Assembly (NCBI RefSeq): GCF_900111105.1
Contig: NZ_FOGC01000003.1
Span: 2,945-66,944 of the forward strand
Direction of reading: 5' to 3'
Source: Rosenbergiella nectarea
GTDB taxonomy: Bacteria > Pseudomonadota > Gammaproteobacteria > Enterobacterales > Enterobacteriaceae
Length of the DNA stretch: 64,000 nucleotides
Both the position numbers and the translations under genes were made by a program. This document shows positions 60,334-64,000 of this stretch, one piece after another. The number at the start of each line of letters is the position of its first letter. Positions within the stretch are counted from its first letter, which is position 1. The notes beneath the pieces are model-generated. The model made no database searches. It saw only the letters and a program-made list of their open reading frames with translations, and was not told the origin of the DNA.

Positions 60334-61275
60334 TCATAAAAAAGTGTTTTCGTTTAAGGTTTGAGATTGTTCTCTGATCGCGGTCTTCAATCTCTCGACA
60401 GTAGTATTGAATAAGGCATCAGTAGGCGTGATGATACCGACCGCCTCACCGGGATCGGTGAAAACTAACGGCAGCGGGGAAAGGGCCTGATGCAATAAGT
60501 CCTCCCGTACGGCACCAGATGGAACGAACCAGACATAATTGTAGTGGAGAGCTAATTGACGAGCGAGAGAGGTGGAAGACGTTTCGATACGTGTCTCTGG
60601 TAATCTGCACGCTTGACTCTCTAAGATCCGTTGAGCAATACGCCAAGGCGCTGTACCTTCAGGAGAAATTACCACCGGCCAGTTCATTGCAGCGGCGAGA
60701 CTCACATTCCCCTTTAACAGGGGATGAGCAGGATTCACCACTAGCTTGACTTTTTCAGTAAACAGTAGTTCATACTCAAGTCCATCCATAAATTTTTTTT
60801 CGGCAAGGCGACCGATACCAAGGTCATATTCGCGCGCACGGAGTGCGGCGAGTAGAACGTTATTATGCAGTGTCGAGACTTGGAGCTGAACGTTGGGATT
60901 ACGATGATGAAACGCATCGATAATCCTCGGTAAAATTCCCATAGCTACCGTCGTTAACGCGGCTAAGCGGATAACTTGAACGGGGGAGGTTTCCAGTGCA
61001 AACAAACTATCCGTGGCATGTTGCAAGGTATTGAGAATTTGTAAAGCATGAGGAAGTAACTGCTGAGCTTCATGGGTGAGTATCACCCCTTGCCCTTGCC
61101 GAATGATGATGTCATAGCCACAGAGCTGCTTTAATTCTGCAAGGGTTTTTGATAAAGCAGGCTGGCTGATGGACAGCGTTTTCGCTGCAGCACTGATCGA
61201 TTTCTGTTGAGCGACCGCTGCCAGCGCGTGAAAATGCCTGAGACGGATTTTTTGATTGAAGCGTTGAATATCCAC
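60334..61275 (-). CDS. LysR-family transcriptional regulator
   Basis: This 313-residue protein has an N-terminal helix-turn-helix (KSISAAAKTLSISQPALSKTLAEL) and a LysR substrate-binding domain. The RLRHFHALAAVA start is like the PcaQ/GbpR group, but the target genes are unknown. It lies beside sotB on the same strand with a terminator between them. Confidence 0.88.
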   Translation of the reverse strand: MDIQRFNQKIRLRHFHALAAVAQQKSISAAAKTLSISQPALSKTLAELKQLCGYDIIIRQGQGVILTHEAQQLLPHALQILNTLQHATDSLFALETSPVQVIRLAALTTVAMGILPRIIDAFHHRNPNVQLQVSTLHNNVLLAALRAREYDLGIGRLAEKKFMDGLEYELLFTEKVKLVVNPAHPLLKGNVSLAAAMNWPVVISPEGTAPWRIAQRILESQACRLPETRIETSSTSLARQLALHYNYVWFVPSGAVREDLLHQALSPLPLVFTDPGEAVGIITPTDALFNTTVERLKTAIREQSQTLNENTFL

Positions 61276-61334
61276 CAGCCTATCCTGTGTTACAAATTTG
61301 TATTTAATCGGTAGGCATAATGTTATGTCAGAAA

Positions 61335-61360
61335 AAAACCCGCCTGTAAATGCGGGTTTT
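61335..61360 (-). terminator. Terminator downstream of sotB
   Basis: AAAACCCGC pairs with GCGGGTTTT around an 8-nt loop, with A-run to the left that gives a U tract on the minus strand. It lies between sotB and the LysR gene. Confidence 0.82.
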
Positions 61361-61382
61361 AGGGTTGCCCTATAGCGCTAAC

Positions 61383-62603
61383 TTATTGGTTAGAGCGCAA
61401 GCTTGGGTAGCGTTTTAGACTCCATGCACACCAGAGCAAACTGACCAAGCCGAATATTGCACCGGCGTAACCAATCACTGACAGCCCCAGTGCATTGCTA
61501 ATTTGTCCCCCTAACAGCGCCCCTGCACCAATACCGATGTTATAAATACCGGACATCAGTGACATGGCGACATCTGTTGCATCGGGTGCGAGCGATAGCA
61601 CCCTGATTTGTAGAGCCAAATTAATCATCATCATCGCGATCCCCCATACCACACAGAGCGCAATAGTTTCGATGTTGTGACCTGCGGTGACATAGAGGAG
61701 CGCCATACATAAGGTGATGAGGAAAATCGCACCAAGCAGAAGCCCTGAGGGGAATTTCTTTCCTAATGCGCTGAATAGTGTGCTACCAAAAATTCCCGCA
61801 CCACCGAAGAGTAACAGGAGTAGGGTAGTAAAGTTGGCGCTCTGTAAAGCCACCGCTTGGATAAACGGCTCAATATAGCTGTAGGCTGTATAATGTGCAG
61901 TCACCACGATGGTTACCAGCAAATAGAGGCAGACCAGCGGTGGGCGACGAAAGAGTTCAGGCACGCTCTTCAACGACCCAGTGTGTTCACTGTGAAGTTT
62001 AGGTAGCAGACGGGCAAGCATGATCATCAATATGAATGATGAGACGCCAATTAAGCCAAAGGTCGCACGCCACCCAAGATATTGGCCAATGATCCGTCCA
62101 ATAGGAACCCCTAATACCATGGCAAGGGCGGTACCCGTTGCTAACATACTGAGTGCTTGCGTTCGCTTACCCATCGGGGCAATGCGGATCACCAACGAGG
62201 CGTTAATCGACCAGAAAATCGCATGGGTAATCGCAATGCCGATACGAGAAGCAATTAGGGCATTAAAATCCCAAGCGAACGCCGACAAAACATGGCTGAT
62301 GGCGAACAGAATAAGTAATACCACCAACAAAAAGCGTCGTTCAATATTACGCGTAACCAACATCAGCGGTAAAGAGAGCAGAGCTACACACCATGCGTAG
62401 ATAGTCAACATAATCCCGACATCGGCCGTCTTCATCTGGTAAGACGTGGCGATGTCTGAGAGTAAGCCAACCGGCACAAACTCCGTAGTATTGAAGATAA
62501 AAGCCGAGATCGCCAGCAAGAGTACTCGCAGCCATGCCACTTTACGCGGGACGGGAGGAATATCCTCTTGAGGGGAGGAAGTCATTGAAGGTTCTACAAT
62601 CAT
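61383..62603 (-). CDS. sotB: Sugar/drug efflux transporter SotB
   Basis: This 406-residue MFS transporter has 12 hydrophobic segments and the SotB signatures [35 protein letters not shown] and [11 protein letters not shown]. It exports arabinose, IPTG and similar compounds in E. coli. ATG 62603 is used, with ATG 62585 as alternative. A CRP-like site lies just upstream. Confidence 0.92.
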   Translation of the reverse strand: MIVEPSMTSSPQEDIPPVPRKVAWLRVLLLAISAFIFNTTEFVPVGLLSDIATSYQMKTADVGIMLTIYAWCVALLSLPLMLVTRNIERRFLLVVLLILFAISHVLSAFAWDFNALIASRIGIAITHAIFWSINASLVIRIAPMGKRTQALSMLATGTALAMVLGVPIGRIIGQYLGWRATFGLIGVSSFILMIMLARLLPKLHSEHTGSLKSVPELFRRPPLVCLYLLVTIVVTAHYTAYSYIEPFIQAVALQSANFTTLLLLLFGGAGIFGSTLFSALGKKFPSGLLLGAIFLITLCMALLYVTAGHNIETIALCVVWGIAMMMINLALQIRVLSLAPDATDVAMSLMSGIYNIGIGAGALLGGQISNALGLSVIGYAGAIFGLVSLLWCAWSLKRYPSLRSNQ

Positions 62604-62628
62604 AGAATTCTTATTTGCCCAAAATTAA

Positions 62629-62644
62629 CGTGATATAGATCACA
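62629..62644. promoter_or_regulatory. CRP-like site upstream of sotB
   Basis: CGTGATATAGATCACA matches TGTGA-N6-TCACA at 9 of 10 positions and lies 26 bp upstream of the sotB start. Confidence 0.5.
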
Positions 62645-62943
62645 ATATAGTGTCAAGGATGCAGATTCAACATCTACTGTAATCAGTATAATCAATATGT
62701 CAGCAGGCGCCATCTTTGACCCTCCCACTACGATAGTGACTCGCGGCAATAAGCAAGGGATTTTAATCTTTTTACGTCCCTATTTTGGGCAATAAAAGGC
62801 GACTCTCTCCCTTGCCCATGTCTCAATCCTCAATATTCGCTGAGGTGTTAATCCACATAAACTTTGCGTTAACGCAATTCTCGCTTAAGAAGAACTAATT
62901 AGACTAACGCTCTCTCGATTGGCATTTAGGGAAATACATCATA
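62645..62943. other. Spacer between sotB and ynfK
   Basis: About 300 bp between divergent genes. No small gene or RNA is recognised. It should contain the ynfK promoter, which I could not define. Confidence 0.4.
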
Positions 62944-63621
62944 GTGAATAAAGTTTTTATTACGGGGACTGATACTGCCGTAGGAAAGACCGTGGTCTCA
63001 CTCGCATTATTACAAATGCTCCGACAACAGGATATCGTCTGCGCCGGCTATAAGCCGTTATCGCAAAATGCCCAGCTGACTGAACAGGGTTTACAGTGTG
63101 TCGATGCGCAATTACTCCAGCAAGCTTCAACCATCGCCCTGGATTATGACAGGGTTAATCCCTATCCTTTTACGGGAAGTGAGGTCAGCACTGGGGCCAT
63201 TACCACGGTTAACGAACGACAACTTACCACAGGGATGTCGTTTATTGAGGGGCAGGTCGAGCGGTTAGTTATTGAAGGCACTGGCGGGTGGCATAGCCGA
63301 ATTAATACTCAGAATCCATTATCTGATTGGGTGATTAAACAAAAAATCCCCGTTATTTTAGTGGTAGGAATAAAATTGGGCTGTATTAACCATGCCATTT
63401 TGACGGCAGAATCCATTTTACAGCAGGGTGGGGAGGTAGTGGGGTGGGTAGCGAACCGCATCAATCCCGGTTTAGAAGAGTATCAACAACTCATTACCTT
63501 ACTCACACAGCACATCGCCGCGCCTAAAATTGGGGAAATCCCCTATATTCCTCATGCCCACCAAAAAGATCTTGCAGCCTATTTTACTACACAGCCGCTG
63601 GCCAACTTTTTTACTCGTTAA
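62944..63621 (+). CDS. ynfK: Dethiobiotin synthetase homologue (BioD2/YnfK)
   Basis: This 225-residue ATP-dependent carboligase has the P-loop FITGTDTAVGKTVV, IEGTGGWHSRI, and WVANRINPG. It belongs to the dethiobiotin synthetase family that closes the ureido ring of biotin. It is not in a bio operon, so it matches the second copy YnfK. GTG at 62944 is the start. In the GTGGW motif the usual GAGG is changed to GTGG. Confidence 0.92.
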   Translation: MNKVFITGTDTAVGKTVVSLALLQMLRQQDIVCAGYKPLSQNAQLTEQGLQCVDAQLLQQASTIALDYDRVNPYPFTGSEVSTGAITTVNERQLTTGMSFIEGQVERLVIEGTGGWHSRINTQNPLSDWVIKQKIPVILVVGIKLGCINHAILTAESILQQGGEVVGWVANRINPGLEEYQQLITLLTQHIAAPKIGEIPYIPHAHQKDLAAYFTTQPLANFFTR

Positions 63622-63625
63622 AAAA

Positions 63626-63646
63626 AACAGGGCATTACGCCCTGTT
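63626..63646. terminator. Terminator between ynfK and ynfD
   Basis: AACAGGGC pairs with GCCCTGTT around a 5-nt loop. An A-run on the left gives a good U tract for ynfD on the minus strand. Confidence 0.75.
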
Positions 63647-63655
63647 AAGATATGA

Positions 63656-63931
63656 TTAAGGTGAAACCGTTGAGGAAGCCGTACCGGAATTATCATCGCC
63701 GGTACGCTTGTAGACAATTTTCTGCTGATCGTTCTCACAATGTCCAACGACTAATCCGCCTTGTTGTTCAGCTTGGTCATTAGGAACAACGTCTAATGAA
63801 AAGGCCGACTCCGCGACACCGTTTTGGATTATTTTCTGCTGAATGTCCGCTTTTACTGACTCGCATGACGCATAGGATAGCGTTGGGGCCAGCACCATCA
63901 CCGTCAATAATGTTAAGCCTAATTTTTTCAT
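63656..63931 (-). CDS. ynfD: DUF1161 periplasmic protein YnfD
   Basis: This 91-residue exported protein has a signal peptide (LTLLTVMVLAPTLSYA), then CESVKADIQQKIIQNGV and VVGHCENDQQKIVYKR as in YnfD. Two cysteines could form a disulfide. Function unknown. Confidence 0.92.
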   Translation of the reverse strand: MKKLGLTLLTVMVLAPTLSYASCESVKADIQQKIIQNGVAESAFSLDVVPNDQAEQQGGLVVGHCENDQQKIVYKRTGDDNSGTASSTVSP

Positions 63932-63946
63932 GACCTCTTCCTTAGA

Positions 63947-64000
63947 TTAAGGTTGAACGGGGCGTCCGGTTTGGCGATCAAGACAACGTAGCGTTGTCGG
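63947..64000 (-). CDS. 3' end of an unidentified gene (partial)
   Basis: On the minus strand, a frame open to the window edge ends at TAA 63947-63949, reading PTTLRCLDRQTGRPVQP before the stop. It lies 16 bp upstream of ynfD on the same strand. Too short to identify. Confidence 0.4.
   Translation of the reverse strand, partial: PTTLRCLDRQTGRPVQP

Overview
The window is a chromosomal segment of an Enterobacterales bacterium. Gene order follows the Escherichia coli K-12 backbone over long runs: yciK/sohB-topA-cysB-ymiA-ribA-pgpB-lapAB-pyrF-yciH-osmB-rnb-fabI, sapABCDF-pspF/pspABCD-ycjXF-tyrR-tpx, mppA-zntB-fnrS-ttcA, ydbJ-ldhA-ydbH-ynbE-azoR-hrpA, ydgD-ydgU-asr, rstAB, ydgI-ydgH, uspE-fnr. Several genes expected between these neighbours are absent, including yciN, acnA, dbpA, hslJ, ydbL and pntAB. 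Together with the moderate base composition, this points away from Escherichia/Salmonella and towards a reduced-genome relative, perhaps Erwiniaceae. That placement is inference; no rRNA or marker comparison was possible.

Layout. Positions 1-2000 are the end of an accessory island. They hold the C-terminus of an S-type pyocin-like toxin with a frameshift, a frameshifted CPCC-family cysteine-rich gene carrying a G8 tract, a small unknown gene with an orphan upstream reading frame, an intact second CPCC gene, and an integrase N-terminal stub beside tRNA-Asn(GTT). The tRNA looks like the island's integration site. Positions 2193-29308 are backbone: envelope and lipid genes, topoisomerase I, cysteine regulation, LPS control (lapAB), pyrimidine synthesis, RNase II, the FabI target enzyme, the sap transporter, the phage-shock regulon and tyrR. 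A RyhB-type small RNA with a Fur-like box lies between sapA and pspF.

Positions 29309-35798 are a second accessory block between tyrR and tpx, which are neighbours in E. coli. It holds a YefM-YoeB toxin-antitoxin pair, a lipoprotein, remnants, a Tle4-like lipase effector with its Tli4-like periplasmic immunity protein, a darcynin-family gene and a GNAT acetyltransferase. A 29-nt imperfect direct repeat brackets the effector module.

Positions 35799-64000 return to backbone: peroxidase, peptide binding protein, ZntB, the FnrS small RNA with an FNR-like site upstream, ttcA, ldhA, the AsmA-like ydbH-ynbE pair, hrpA, the acid-shock gene asr with an RstA-like box, the rstAB two-component system, ydgI, ydgH, uspE, fnr, a LysR regulator, sotB, a second dethiobiotin synthetase and ynfD.

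Three regulators in the window have probable targets in the same window: FNR with fnrS, RstA with asr, and PspF with pspA. TyrR may regulate itself.
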